Source: Ornithomonoglobus_A sp045612845
Lineage (GTDB): Bacteria; Bacillota; Clostridia; UBA1381
Direction of reading: 5' to 3'
Assembly: GCA_045612845.1 (NCBI GenBank)
Contig: JAZKZV010000016.1
Location: 1-31,864, forward strand
Length of the DNA stretch: 31,864 bases
Shown here: piece after piece, positions 21,370-30,670 of the stretch
Layout of the letters: each line of letters begins with the position of its first letter
Position numbering within the stretch: position 1 is the stretch's first letter
The notes under the pieces: model-generated
What the model was told of the DNA's origin: nothing
Databases searched by the model: none
What the model saw: only the letters and a program-made list of their open reading frames with translations
Position numbers and translations under genes: made by a program

Positions 21370-23223
21370 ATGAACATTTTAGATACAGTAAATTCACCGG
21401 AGGACATTAAATCCTTAAGTGTTGATGAATTAAACCAACTGTGCGATGAACTCAGAGAATTCCTTATAGAGAATGTATCACAAACCGGCGGACACCTTGC
21501 CTCGAACCTTGGTATTGTTGAACTTAGTGTTGCATTTCACAAGGTATTTAACACTCCTGAGGACAAGCTTGTTTTTGATGTGGGTCATCAATCATATGTG
21601 CACAAAATTCTCACAGGGCGGAAAGATAAATTTGATACATTAAGGCAATTCGAAGGTCTTTCGGGTTTTCCGAAAAGAAGCGAAAGTGAATATGACTGCT
21701 TTAATACAGGCCATGCCTCTACTTCAATTTCTGCAGCTTTAGGTATGGCACGAGCACGCGATTTAAAGGGCGACAACTTCTCAGTTGCCGCACTTTTTGG
21801 CGACGGTGCGCTTACAGGCGGTATGATGTTTGAGGCAATGAATGATGCAGGTCATTCAAAAACACCGCTTATTTTGATATTAAACGATAATAATATGTCA
21901 ATATCCAAAAATGTAGGTGCTTTGTCTAAACATCTGAGAAAGTTAAGAATTTCACCTTTTTACTTTAAATCAAAACACGCAGTAGAGGAATTTCTGCACA
22001 GATTTCCAAAAGCAGGCAACCGTATAGGCAATACGTTAAGGATTTTGAAAAGGCAAGTAAGAAAAATAGTCTTGCCTACCACACTTTTTGAAGAATTCGG
22101 ATTTACCTATATAGGCCCTGTTGACGGACACGATATTGAGTCTTTAATATCTTGTTTTGAATATGCAAAGGATATAAAGAAACCCGTTTTAATACATGCA
22201 CTCACAAAAAAAGGCAGGGGCTTTGCTCCTGCGGAGAAGAATCCAATAAAATTCCACGGATTAGGTAAGTTTGATAAAATTACAGGCAAAACACCACCAT
22301 CCAAAGATTCATACAGCAGTGCTTTTGGTGCTTCACTTTGCAAAATAGCACAAAACAATAAAAACGTCGTTGCCATAACAGGCGCAATGCCCGAGGGTAC
22401 GGGGCTTAGCGGTTTTCAATCAGTTTACCCAAAACAATTCTTTGATGTGGGTATCGCCGAGGAGCATGCGGTTACTATGGCAGCCGGTATGGCTTGCGAG
22501 GGACTTGTTCCTGTTGTTGCACTGTACTCAACTTTTTTACAACGCGCATATGACCAGACTCTTCATGATGTTTGCTTACAAAATCTTCATGTTGTATTTG
22601 CAATAGACAGAGCAGGAATTGTCGGCGCTGACGGAGAAACACATCAGGGTGCATATGACATTTCTTATCTGTCGCACATGCCGAACATGACAATACTTTC
22701 GCCATCAAACTTTAAAATGCTCGATGAGATGCTGGAGTTTGCAATAAACGAATACAACGGACCTATAGCAATCAGATACCCCAGAGGAAATACTCAATAT
22801 TTATCGGACAACAGCTTTACCTACGGCAAGGCCATAAAACACCGTGAGGGAAATGATATATCTATAATTTGCTCAGGCAGAATGATATCACGTGCATTTG
22901 AGGTTTTGGATATGGTACCATATGATTGCGAAATAATTGAAGTTACCACATTAAAACCTCTTGATGAGGAAACAATTTTAAAGAGCATTAACAAAACAAA
23001 GAATGTTATAACAATAGAGGATAATGTACTATCAGGCGGAATTGGCGAAAGAATAGGTTCGCTGATAACACAAAATGAAATCAGCGCAAAATTCAAGGCA
23101 TTTGCTTTTGGCGACACACCTATACCGCATGGTACAACAGCAGAGCTTGACAAGCTTTTCGGACTTGATGCTAACTCTGTTGCAATGTATATAAATAACG
23201 TACAGAAAGGCTATAGAAACTGA
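21370..23223 (+). CDS. dxs: 1-deoxy-D-xylulose-5-phosphate synthase
   Basis: Thiamine-diphosphate enzyme joining pyruvate and glyceraldehyde 3-phosphate in the first step of the MEP isoprenoid pathway. Its 617 residues match the family. Features: SQTGGHLASNLGIVELSVAF, FDVGHQSYVHKILTGR, the ThDP/Mg motif GDGALTGGMMFEAMNDAG to NDNNMSIS, and FFDVGIAEEHAVTMAAGMA with catalytic Glu in the second domain. The transketolase C-terminal domain covers the last 130 residues. The ribosome site before ATG 21370 is weak (GGTGA). It is followed by tlyA after 1 base and then ispE, another MEP pathway gene. Confidence 0.96.
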   Translation: MNILDTVNSPEDIKSLSVDELNQLCDELREFLIENVSQTGGHLASNLGIVELSVAFHKVFNTPEDKLVFDVGHQSYVHKILTGRKDKFDTLRQFEGLSGFPKRSESEYDCFNTGHASTSISAALGMARARDLKGDNFSVAALFGDGALTGGMMFEAMNDAGHSKTPLILILNDNNMSISKNVGALSKHLRKLRISPFYFKSKHAVEEFLHRFPKAGNRIGNTLRILKRQVRKIVLPTTLFEEFGFTYIGPVDGHDIESLISCFEYAKDIKKPVLIHALTKKGRGFAPAEKNPIKFHGLGKFDKITGKTPPSKDSYSSAFGASLCKIAQNNKNVVAITGAMPEGTGLSGFQSVYPKQFFDVGIAEEHAVTMAAGMACEGLVPVVALYSTFLQRAYDQTLHDVCLQNLHVVFAIDRAGIVGADGETHQGAYDISYLSHMPNMTILSPSNFKMLDEMLEFAINEYNGPIAIRYPRGNTQYLSDNSFTYGKAIKHREGNDISIICSGRMISRAFEVLDMVPYDCEIIEVTTLKPLDEETILKSINKTKNVITIEDNVLSGGIGERIGSLITQNEISAKFKAFAFGDTPIPHGTTAELDKLFGLDANSVAMYINNVQKGYRN

Positions 23224-23224
23224 T

Positions 23225-24055
23225 ATGGCAAAAATACGATTAGATGCTTTTTTAGTAAGCAAAGGACTTGTACAGAGCCGCGAGCGTGCAAAGGCGCTTA
23301 TAATGGCAGGACAGGTATATATACAAAACCAAAAATGCGATAAAGCTGGTCTTATGGTCGACGAGGACACTACCGAAACAGAAATCAGAGGCGAACAGTT
23401 AAAGTACGTAAGTCGTGGCGGGTTAAAGCTCGAAAAGGCAATAAACGAATTCCCTATTTCACTTGAGGGAAAGACTGCAATGGATATAGGCGCATCAACG
23501 GGTGGATTTACTGACTGCATGTTAATGAACGGTGCAAAAAAAGTATTTGCAGTAGATGTAGGTTACGGTCAATTTGCGTGGAAGTTGCGCCAGGACGAAC
23601 GTGTTGTCAATATGGAAAGAACAAACATACGCCACGTTACTCCCGAACAGATAGGCGAACAGCTCGACTTTGCTTCTATAGATGTTTCTTTTATTTCCTT
23701 AAAGCTCGTCTTACCAGTGGCATATAACCTTTTAAACGACAACGGAGAAATTGTAGCACTAATAAAGCCACAGTTCGAAGCAGGACGTACACAGGTAGGA
23801 AAAAAAGGTGTTGTAAGGGATATAAATGTTCATTACGAGGTAGTAAAAACAGTGCTTGATTTTGCACGTTCTATAAACTTCAATGTTGCAGGATTGTCCT
23901 TTTCACCCATAAAAGGTCCTGAGGGCAATATAGAATACCTTGCATATCTTAAAAAATCAGATTGCGAGGACACAATAACAGACCAGACTATAAAAAGTAT
24001 TGTTGATGCTTCTCACAATATACTCCAAAACGGAGGTGAAACAACAAATGCTTGA
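23225..24055 (+). CDS. tlyA: TlyA-family rRNA 2'-O-methyltransferase
   Basis: Predicted ribosomal RNA cytidine 2'-O-methyltransferase, a family long called hemolysin. An N-terminal S4 RNA-binding domain (RLDAFLVSKGLVQSRERAKA, then IMAGQVYIQNQ; about 4-60) precedes an FtsJ-like Rossmann methyltransferase domain. The SAM-binding motif is DIGASTGGFTDCML, followed by VFAVDVGYGQFAWKLR and SIDVSFISLKLVLP, and the catalytic-region Lys in LIKPQFEAGR. Length 276 is normal. It starts one base after dxs and overlaps ispE by 8 bases, so the three are translated together. A dxs-tlyA pairing is common in Bacillota. Confidence 0.93.
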   Translation: MAKIRLDAFLVSKGLVQSRERAKALIMAGQVYIQNQKCDKAGLMVDEDTTETEIRGEQLKYVSRGGLKLEKAINEFPISLEGKTAMDIGASTGGFTDCMLMNGAKKVFAVDVGYGQFAWKLRQDERVVNMERTNIRHVTPEQIGEQLDFASIDVSFISLKLVLPVAYNLLNDNGEIVALIKPQFEAGRTQVGKKGVVRDINVHYEVVKTVLDFARSINFNVAGLSFSPIKGPEGNIEYLAYLKKSDCEDTITDQTIKSIVDASHNILQNGGETTNA

Positions 24056-24932
24056 TAGTTGCATAACAATTACAGGGCGCAGGGCGGTTTGTCGTTCACA
24101 TGCTAAAATAAATCTTACACTTGATGTATTATCAAAACTCGATAACGGGTATCACACAATAAAGACAATAATGCAGACGGTATCGCTCTTCGATTTGATT
24201 GTAATAGATAAGACAAACAGCTCTATATCACTTTCAACCAACTTGAAGTACCTGCCGACAAATAATAAAAATATTGCATATAAGGCGGCTCAGGCTTTTT
24301 TTAGCACTGCAAAAATCAATGGTGGTGCTAAGATAATGATTCACAAAAACATTCCCGTAAGTGCGGGGCTTGCAGGCGGAAGCGGCAACTGCGCAGTTGT
24401 ATTATGTGCACTAAACCGCTTATATGGCTCTCCCCTTTCGGATACTGAGCTTTTAAAATTGGGCAAAAGCTTAGGTGCTGATGTACCTTATTGTATGAGC
24501 GGTTCCACTCAGCTTTGTGAAGGAATAGGAGAAATTCTGACCCCACTGCCAAGTGTACCAAAGATGTGCATACTTATGGTTAAACCACCAATAAACATTT
24601 CTACTGCCGCAATTTATGAGCATATAGATAATTTCAAAATAAGTGTCCGTCCTGATACCGACAAAATGATTGAGGCAATAAAAAGCAAAGACGTACAAAC
24701 CATAGCTAACAATTTGTGTAACGTTATGGAAAGCGTAAGCTCAAATATGCATCCCGTTATAAATGATATTAAAAACACAATGCTAAAATGCGATGCACTT
24801 GGTTCTTTAATGAGCGGGTCAGGACCTACAGTCTTCGGAATATTTGATGACGAGAAAAAAGCAAAAATTTGCACAGATAGATTTTTACATCAATATAAAG
24901 ATGTATTTTTGGTCAGTACGGTAGAATTATAA
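24048..24932 (+). CDS. ispE: 4-diphosphocytidyl-2-C-methyl-D-erythritol kinase
   Basis: GHMP-family kinase phosphorylating CDP-methylerythritol in the MEP pathway. ATG 24048 (GGAGGTG about 9 bases upstream) gives 294 residues; an in-frame start 16 codons earlier would lie deep inside tlyA. Motifs: SHAKINLTLDVLSKLDNGYH near the N-terminus with the substrate-side Lys, the ATP-binding loop PVSAGLAGGSGNCA, GADVPYCMSG, and the third motif MSGSGPTVFGIF. In the glycine loop, GLAGGSGN has Ala where many family members have Gly, a mild variation. It begins within the tlyA end, linking it to dxs in one isoprenoid operon. Confidence 0.95.
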   Translation: MLDSCITITGRRAVCRSHAKINLTLDVLSKLDNGYHTIKTIMQTVSLFDLIVIDKTNSSISLSTNLKYLPTNNKNIAYKAAQAFFSTAKINGGAKIMIHKNIPVSAGLAGGSGNCAVVLCALNRLYGSPLSDTELLKLGKSLGADVPYCMSGSTQLCEGIGEILTPLPSVPKMCILMVKPPINISTAAIYEHIDNFKISVRPDTDKMIEAIKSKDVQTIANNLCNVMESVSSNMHPVINDIKNTMLKCDALGSLMSGSGPTVFGIFDDEKKAKICTDRFLHQYKDVFLVSTVEL

Positions 24933-24960
24933 ATATTATAGAAGGAGGGTTTAGTCTTAA

Positions 24961-25632
24961 ATGAGCGATAATATGTTTAATTTTGGTTTCGACGTTTCTG
25001 ATGAATTATCCGAAGAAGTGCATATTTTAGGCGAATATAACTTAGCAAAGAAAAATATTATATTTTGCTCTGTTGCTCTTGTTATTGCCTTTATTATAAT
25101 TTATGCATCATTTTATACAGGTACAAGACTATATCCCGACAAGGATTCTATCCCCTCTGTAGTCGAGGCAATGAAGCTGACCGATAAAGATTACGTAGCC
25201 GCAACTGCAACCAAAGAAACTCTTATACAGGAAAAAGAGTATCTGACAGAAGATTCGCTAAAAGCACTCAAAGAATTAAGCGATTTAAAAACACTTTTAA
25301 ACGACAAGGAAACTTCGCAAAAGAAACTCAAAGACCTTAACGCTCAGTACCAGAGCTTAAGCAATGAGCTTACACAAAAAAAAGAGCGTCTTGAATACGA
25401 AAAGGACAATGCATATACAATCACTCTCAACCCGGGCGTATATGTTGTAGGAAAAAATATAATAGCCGCAACCTTTAAGGTTACATCAAGCGGGTCAATT
25501 ATTGCTGCATCTGAGGCAAATGAAACAAAAATAAACGAAAAGCTCTCAAATGATACACCCGCAATTCTCAAATTCTATGACGGCTATACAATAAAAATAA
25601 ATGCCGTAACAAAATTTATTTTATGGGAATAG
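24961..25632 (+). CDS. Membrane-anchored coiled-coil protein, first of a pair
   Basis: Unrecognised 223-residue protein. After a 32-residue cytoplasmic N-terminus there is one membrane segment (NIIFCSVALVIAFIIIYASF, about 32-51). A coiled coil follows (about 80-145), then a C-terminal beta-rich domain with NPGVYVVGKNIIAATFKV, a pattern of the type GxYxVGxDIxxGxY seen in secreted or surface domains of Gram-positives. The C-terminal domain should be outside the cell. GAAGGAGGG precedes the ATG. It is 28 bp after ispE and 10 bp before a gene of the same architecture. The pair may form one complex; function is unknown. Confidence 0.75.
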   Translation: MSDNMFNFGFDVSDELSEEVHILGEYNLAKKNIIFCSVALVIAFIIIYASFYTGTRLYPDKDSIPSVVEAMKLTDKDYVAATATKETLIQEKEYLTEDSLKALKELSDLKTLLNDKETSQKKLKDLNAQYQSLSNELTQKKERLEYEKDNAYTITLNPGVYVVGKNIIAATFKVTSSGSIIAASEANETKINEKLSNDTPAILKFYDGYTIKINAVTKFILWE

Positions 25633-25642
25633 GAGGCGCAGT

Positions 25643-26257
25643 ATGAATTCATTTAAAGTATGGTTTGTATCAATACTTGTTGCAATAACTGTTTTTTCCT
25701 CCTTTATTCTTTTTAACCGCGGAATTTCCGTTGGTGCAAGAAGAGATGCAATAGCCAGCCTGCACAATGCAACCAGAGAGCTTAACAACGAAAATGCCAA
25801 GTTGTACGACAATAATGAAAAGCTTGCAAAAAAAACAGAGGAAGTAAGGGCTGAGTATAACAAAATTTTAGAAAATGACAGTGAATTTGCAAAATATAAC
25901 GAAAAGGTTAATTCACTTACAAACAGTATAGATAAAATCAAACAGGAACTTGCCGGTTTAGGCGCAAAGGATGATATTTCCTCAAAATACGCATCGGAAA
26001 TAAGCAATGTTTCAAATGCAATTAAGGGCGATAGCATTACGCTTAAAAATTCAGTTTTAAACTGTCCTAAGGATATAAAAGAGGGCAGATACAAAATCGA
26101 GGGAGACGGGGCATTCAGAATAATAAAACTATCCAACAATAACGTAGTAGAAAGCCAGAATGTAAAAAAACTCGAAAGCAAATCATATACATGCAAAATA
26201 GAATATAATTGCAAGCTTATTGTTGAAGGTTCTCTAAAATTTACAGAAGTTGATTAA
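25643..26257 (+). CDS. Membrane-anchored coiled-coil protein, second of a pair
   Basis: Unrecognised 204-residue protein with an N-terminal membrane segment (WFVSILVAITVFSSFILF, about 7-24), a coiled coil (about 35-125), and a C-terminal domain with CPKDIKEGRYKIEGDGAFRI that matches the upstream protein's GxYxVGxDIxxGxY-type domain. It lacks the long cytoplasmic N-terminus of its neighbour. The ribosome site AGGAGG lies 6 bases before ATG 25643. It is the last gene before the convergent terminator. Similar architecture and adjacency suggest an old duplication followed by strong divergence. Confidence 0.75.
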   Translation: MNSFKVWFVSILVAITVFSSFILFNRGISVGARRDAIASLHNATRELNNENAKLYDNNEKLAKKTEEVRAEYNKILENDSEFAKYNEKVNSLTNSIDKIKQELAGLGAKDDISSKYASEISNVSNAIKGDSITLKNSVLNCPKDIKEGRYKIEGDGAFRIIKLSNNNVVESQNVKKLESKSYTCKIEYNCKLIVEGSLKFTEVD

Positions 26258-26283
26258 GAAAATTCCTAATCAACTTCTTTTTT
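26245..26283. terminator. Terminator between convergent operons
   Basis: AGAAGTTGATTA (26245-26256) pairs perfectly with TAATCAACTTCT (26267-26278), 10-base loop, followed by a T-run. The left arm overlaps the stop codon of the preceding gene. Confidence 0.85.
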
Positions 26284-26289
26284 ACTTAT

Positions 26290-27027
26290 TTAGTCTTGTT
26301 TATATTTCTTTCCGTCTTTTATAACAGTCATTGCAAAACGCGGTAAATCCATCATTCTTTTTGCACGCCATGGTTCTTTTGCAAGTCTGTAGAACCACTC
26401 AAGTCCTGTTTTACAAAAAATCTCAGGTGCTCTTTGCACAGTGCCTGCAAAAACGTCTATGCTTCCGCCCACACCCATTGCAACTCTTACCTTTAGCTTA
26501 TCTTTATTTTTATATATCCACTTTTCCTGACGCGGTGCACCAAGACATACAAATAATAAATCTGCACCCGATGAATTTATTTCGTTTATTATTTCATCTT
26601 CCTCATCTTCACTGAAGTATCCGTTTCTTACACCAACTATATTCAGTCCCGGATATTCCTTTTGCATCTTTTTCTTTGCCATATCTCCTACACCTGGCTT
26701 ACCGCCAAACAGGTATAATTTATGGTCAGTATAGCTTATTTTCTGTAACAACAGTTTTGCAACATCATAGCCCGCCGCACGCTCCGATATAGGCTTTTTT
26801 AGGTATTTTGAAGCATATACAACACCTATACCGTCAGCAGTAAGCATATCTGCACTGTTTAATATTTCTACAAAGTCCTGATTTCGGTATGCCTCCATTA
26901 TTATTTCGGAATTTGGTGTGAATACACTGTGAACTCTGTCTTCCTTAAGAAAACCAAGTATTTTATCTGTTGCCTCACTAATGGTAACCATATCAACATT
27001 TACACCAAGAATATTAACTTTACTCAT
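26290..27027 (-). CDS. WecG/TagA/CpsF-family glycosyltransferase
   Basis: Membrane-surface glycosyltransferase of GT family 26; TagA adds N-acetylmannosamine to undecaprenyl-PP-GlcNAc in teichoic-acid linkage synthesis, WecG acts in related polymers. Length 245 is typical. Catalytic features: TPNSEI (Thr37) and ADGIGVV (Asp65), matching the Thr and Asp considered essential in TagA. LYLFGGKPGVGDMAKKKM (binding region) and LFVCLGAPRQEKWIYKNK follow, and GVGGSIDVFAGTVQRAPE is the family signature. The C-terminus is rich in Arg and Lys (EPWRAKRMMDLPRF), thought to hold the enzyme at the membrane. AAAGGG precedes ATG 27027. It lies 31 bp after citrate synthase, probably co-transcribed. Confidence 0.9.
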   Translation of the reverse strand: MSKVNILGVNVDMVTISEATDKILGFLKEDRVHSVFTPNSEIIMEAYRNQDFVEILNSADMLTADGIGVVYASKYLKKPISERAAGYDVAKLLLQKISYTDHKLYLFGGKPGVGDMAKKKMQKEYPGLNIVGVRNGYFSEDEEDEIINEINSSGADLLFVCLGAPRQEKWIYKNKDKLKVRVAMGVGGSIDVFAGTVQRAPEIFCKTGLEWFYRLAKEPWRAKRMMDLPRFAMTVIKDGKKYKQD

Positions 27028-27058
27028 ACTTTAATTAAACCCTTTCGAAATATATTTA

Positions 27059-28423
27059 TTATCTGTCTCTTAGTTTTATATAGTCGTTCTTTTCCGTCAT
27101 AGACTTATATGCAGGACGTATAATTCTTGTGCTTCCTAATGTTTCTTCGAGTCTGTGTGCACACCAACCCACAATTCTTGCTATTGCAAACATTGGTGTA
27201 TACATATCCTCTGATATTCCGAGCATTTTATACACAAATCCCGAATACATATCCACATTTGCACACATAACTTTGCTTGAGCCTCTTTCGCGTGCAAATA
27301 TCTCAGGTGATATTCTTTCTATAAGCTTATACAGATTAAACTCCGCCTCAAACTCAGGCTTTTGCTTTACAAGTCTTTGCGCTCTTTCCTTTAAAAGAAC
27401 ACATCTTGGGTCGCTATATGTATATATAGCGTGTCCCATTCCATAAATAAGTCCTGATTTATCATACGCCTCTTTACGCAATATTTTAACAAGGTATGCT
27501 GCTACCTCTTCTTCGTTTGTCCAATCCTTGACATTTGCCTGTATTTCTGCCATCATACCCATAACCTTAGCATTTGCACCACCGTGCTTTGGTCCCTTAA
27601 GAGAGCCTATAGCCGCAGCAATAGCACTGTATGTGTCAGTATCCGACGAAGAAACTACTCTCGTTGTAAAGGTTGAGTTGTTACCACCGCCATGTTCTGC
27701 ATGAACCATAAGTAAAACATCCACCATTTCCGCTTCTTCGCGTGTGTATTTATTGTCAGGTCTTATCATATACAGCAAGTTTTCTGCAGTCGAAAGATTT
27801 TTTTGCGGAATATGCAAATACAAGCTTTTACCATCATGATAATGGTTCTTCGCCTGTTCACCATATGCCGCCATAACAGGCATTCTTGCAATAAGCTCTA
27901 TAGACTGTCTTAATAAGTTACATGCACTTATGTCATCCGGATTATCATCATACGAATATGATACCAGAACAGACCTTGCAAGCTTATTCATTATGTTTGT
28001 ACTTGGTGCTTTTAAAATCATATCCTCAACAAAGCCATCGGGCAAAGGACGCATATTGCCGATAAGTCGCGAAAATTTCTTTAGTTCTTCGTCGCTTGGC
28101 AGTTCTCCAAACAACAAAAGATATATAATCTCCTCAAATCCAAAGCGTCCTTCCTCTTCTGCATCTTTTACAAGGTCATCTATATCGTAACCTCTGTAAC
28201 GCAGTCTGCCCTCTGCAGGCACTTTTTCTCCGTTGATGTATTCATAACCTACAACGTCTCCGATTGATGTAAGACCTGCAACAACACCTGTACCGTCTTC
28301 ATTTCTTAAGCCTCTTTTTACTCCATAATCCCTGAATGTCTGCAGAGAAAACGGTCTGTACATTTTTTCGGCTTTCTTCTCATATAATTCTTCTAATTTT
28401 TTTAATTCCTGAGCTGTCAACAT
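27059..28423 (-). CDS. gltA: Citrate synthase
   Basis: Condenses acetyl-CoA and oxaloacetate. 454 residues, with a long N-terminal helical extension as in many Clostridia. Active-site regions: VHAEHGGGNNSTFTTRVVSS with catalytic His, GSLKGPKHGGANAKVM, MGHAIYTYSDPRCVLLKERA (second His and substrate Arg), and NVDMYSGFVYKMLGI with catalytic Asp. Start ATG 28423 has AGGAAGGA about 10 bases upstream. It lies 24 bp after the topoisomerase IV A gene and 31 bp before the glycosyltransferase. With icd on the other strand it could supply 2-oxoglutarate. Confidence 0.95.
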   Translation of the reverse strand: MLTAQELKKLEELYEKKAEKMYRPFSLQTFRDYGVKRGLRNEDGTGVVAGLTSIGDVVGYEYINGEKVPAEGRLRYRGYDIDDLVKDAEEEGRFGFEEIIYLLLFGELPSDEELKKFSRLIGNMRPLPDGFVEDMILKAPSTNIMNKLARSVLVSYSYDDNPDDISACNLLRQSIELIARMPVMAAYGEQAKNHYHDGKSLYLHIPQKNLSTAENLLYMIRPDNKYTREEAEMVDVLLMVHAEHGGGNNSTFTTRVVSSSDTDTYSAIAAAIGSLKGPKHGGANAKVMGMMAEIQANVKDWTNEEEVAAYLVKILRKEAYDKSGLIYGMGHAIYTYSDPRCVLLKERAQRLVKQKPEFEAEFNLYKLIERISPEIFARERGSSKVMCANVDMYSGFVYKMLGISEDMYTPMFAIARIVGWCAHRLEETLGSTRIIRPAYKSMTEKNDYIKLRDR

Positions 28424-28447
28424 TACTCATCAGTCCTTCCTATTAGT

Positions 28448-30655
28448 CTAAAATAAGCTCATTTGCTCCTGGTCATCTTTTATTATACCGCCTGCGGCAG
28501 GTATATTCCTCGACGCATATTGCTCAGGCTTTTCTAATTTTGAATTTTGTGCCTCAACAACATTTAAAAGCTTCGAACCTTTCTTTCTCATTGTCATCAC
28601 CTGTACACCCTGTGTACTCTTTGTAGCTTTTAGCGGTATTTTATCAGTATTTAAATACAACGCCTTACTCGAATCTGAAAAAGCAACAATATTCTTTTCC
28701 TCTTCAAGGAACATAACCGAGCAAAGCGGTGATTTATCGCTATATGCACCAATAAGCTTCTTACGGTTTGTCTTTGTAGCATAGCAGGATACGGGTACCT
28801 TTGCCATTTTACCATTTTCAAATGCAAACAACACATTACCGCTATAATCTGTTGTAACAATAGCATACACAGCCTTTTCATCCGTATCAAAGCCCAATAA
28901 AGTAGGGATATACTCACCCATTGCACCAACCTTACCGTCGGCAATATCGTATGTTCTGGCTTTATAACAATTGCATTTATTCGTAAATACCAGAAGCTCC
29001 GACTTGTTGGTGGTTTCTATCGTCTGTGAGATATAGTCATCTTCTTTAAGCTTATGCTCAGTTGTTGTAAAACGAAGTGATTGTGCAGATACCTTTTTGA
29101 GATATCCTTCTTTTGTAACAAACATAGTAAGAGGATAATCTTCTATATGCTCCTCAACATTATAGCTTTCGAGTTCATCCGCGCTTATAAGCTCTGTTTT
29201 GCGCTCCTTGCCATACTTTTTGGCAATATTTCTAAGCTGCTTTTCTATAACCTTTTTAACTTCTCTGTCGCTGCCAAGTATTTTATTTAGTTCTTCAATT
29301 TCTTCTAAAAGCTTTTCTATCTCGGCAGTTCTGTTTAGAATATATTCACGGTTAAGGTTTCTTAGTTTTATTTCTGCCACGTACTCTGCCTGAATTTTAT
29401 CTAAACTAAAGCCTGTCATAAGATTTGGAACAACATCTGCTTCCTTTTCGGTATGTCTTATAATAGAGATTGCTTTGTCGATGTCTAATAAAATCTTTTT
29501 AAGACCGTTTAAAAGATGCAGCTTGTCGCTCTTTTTTTCTATATCGTATCTTAGTGCGTTCTTTATGCAACCCATACGGAACTTTATCCATTCGCAAAGT
29601 ATGGCATTAACACCCAAAACAACAGGCGCACCGTTTATTAAAATATTAAAATTACAACTAAATGTATCCTCTAACGGTGTTAATTTAAATAGCTTTAGCA
29701 TTAACTCGTCAGGATTAACACCCCTCTTTAAATCAAGCGTAATCTTAAAACCTTTAAGGTCTGTTTCGTCTCTTGCATCCGAAATTTCACGGAGTTTATT
29801 TGCTTTTATGAGCTCCATCATCTTGCCGATAATCGCCTCAGATGTTGTTGTATATGGAATTTCGGTTATTTCGATACAGTTATTTTGTTTATCGTATTCA
29901 TATTTTGCTCTCAAACGGAAGCTTCCTCTGCCCGTCTGATATATTTTGTCCATTTCCTCTTTGTTGTATATTAAATATGCACCCATAGAGAAATCGGGAG
30001 CTTTCATAATTTCTGAAAGGTCCGCATTTTCGTTTTTCATACATGCGATAGTTGCCTCACATGCCTCGGCAAGATTAAACGAGCATATATTAGATGCCAT
30101 ACCTACTGCTATACCCTGATTTGGATTAACTATTATATTGGGAAATGCCGCAGGCAAAAGTGTAGGCTCCTTTAGTTCTCCGTCATAGTTATCTACAAAC
30201 TTTACAGTGTTTTTGTTTATATCACCAAAAAGCTCTTCACAGATAGACTCAAGTCTTACCTCGGTATATCTTGATGCAGCATATGCCATATCTCTCGAAT
30301 ACTGTTTACCAAAGTTACCCTGAGATTCTACAAGCGGATGCAAAAGTGCCTCATTACCGCGTGTAAGACGCACCAATGTTTCGTATATGGCGGCGTCTCC
30401 GTGTGGGTTCAGTTTCATTGTCTGTCCCACAACATTGGCAGATTTCGTAAGCTTACCTCCTAAAAGCCCCATTTTATACATTGTATATAAAAGTTTTCTG
30501 TGTGCAGGCTTTAAACCGTCTATTTCGGGTATTGCTCTTGAAACTATAACGCTCATTGCATATGGCATGTAGTTCTTCTCAAGAGTTTCGCATATTGGTT
30601 GTTCGCTTATGGGGGCATTTATTATTTCTACTTCTATATTCTTTTTCTTTGCCAT
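28448..30655 (-). CDS. Topoisomerase IV subunit A (divergent type IIA topoisomerase)
   Basis: Cleaves and rejoins DNA together with the B subunit encoded upstream. Length 735 is shorter than GyrA, consistent with a reduced C-terminal wrapping domain. The winged-helix region shows MPYAMSVIVSRAIPEIDGLKP, GDAAIYETLVRL and AASRYTEVRLE with catalytic Tyr130. The coiled-coil gate covers about 330-480. At the quinolone-binding helix the usual HGDS reads HGDA (Ala88 where Ser is common), while the second acidic position is Glu92. The last residues (DDQEQMSLF) are an odd short tail. GGGGGG precedes ATG 30655, 15 bases after the B gene. It may be ParC or the second type II enzyme seen in Clostridia. 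Confidence 0.88.
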   Translation of the reverse strand: MAKKKNIEVEIINAPISEQPICETLEKNYMPYAMSVIVSRAIPEIDGLKPAHRKLLYTMYKMGLLGGKLTKSANVVGQTMKLNPHGDAAIYETLVRLTRGNEALLHPLVESQGNFGKQYSRDMAYAASRYTEVRLESICEELFGDINKNTVKFVDNYDGELKEPTLLPAAFPNIIVNPNQGIAVGMASNICSFNLAEACEATIACMKNENADLSEIMKAPDFSMGAYLIYNKEEMDKIYQTGRGSFRLRAKYEYDKQNNCIEITEIPYTTTSEAIIGKMMELIKANKLREISDARDETDLKGFKITLDLKRGVNPDELMLKLFKLTPLEDTFSCNFNILINGAPVVLGVNAILCEWIKFRMGCIKNALRYDIEKKSDKLHLLNGLKKILLDIDKAISIIRHTEKEADVVPNLMTGFSLDKIQAEYVAEIKLRNLNREYILNRTAEIEKLLEEIEELNKILGSDREVKKVIEKQLRNIAKKYGKERKTELISADELESYNVEEHIEDYPLTMFVTKEGYLKKVSAQSLRFTTTEHKLKEDDYISQTIETTNKSELLVFTNKCNCYKARTYDIADGKVGAMGEYIPTLLGFDTDEKAVYAIVTTDYSGNVLFAFENGKMAKVPVSCYATKTNRKKLIGAYSDKSPLCSVMFLEEEKNIVAFSDSSKALYLNTDKIPLKATKSTQGVQVMTMRKKGSKLLNVVEAQNSKLEKPEQYASRNIPAAGGIIKDDQEQMSLF

Positions 30656-30670
30656 TTTACTCTACCCCCC

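Noticed and set aside
23032..23520. A 162-codon open frame on the minus strand across the dxs-tlyA junction
   Set aside because: Both plus-strand genes are strongly conserved families; the antisense frame has no ribosome site or domain.
25621..26214. A 197-codon open frame on the minus strand
   Set aside because: It is antisense to a well-supported coiled-coil gene with a good ribosome site; the encoded protein is a low-complexity Ser/Leu string typical of a shadow frame.
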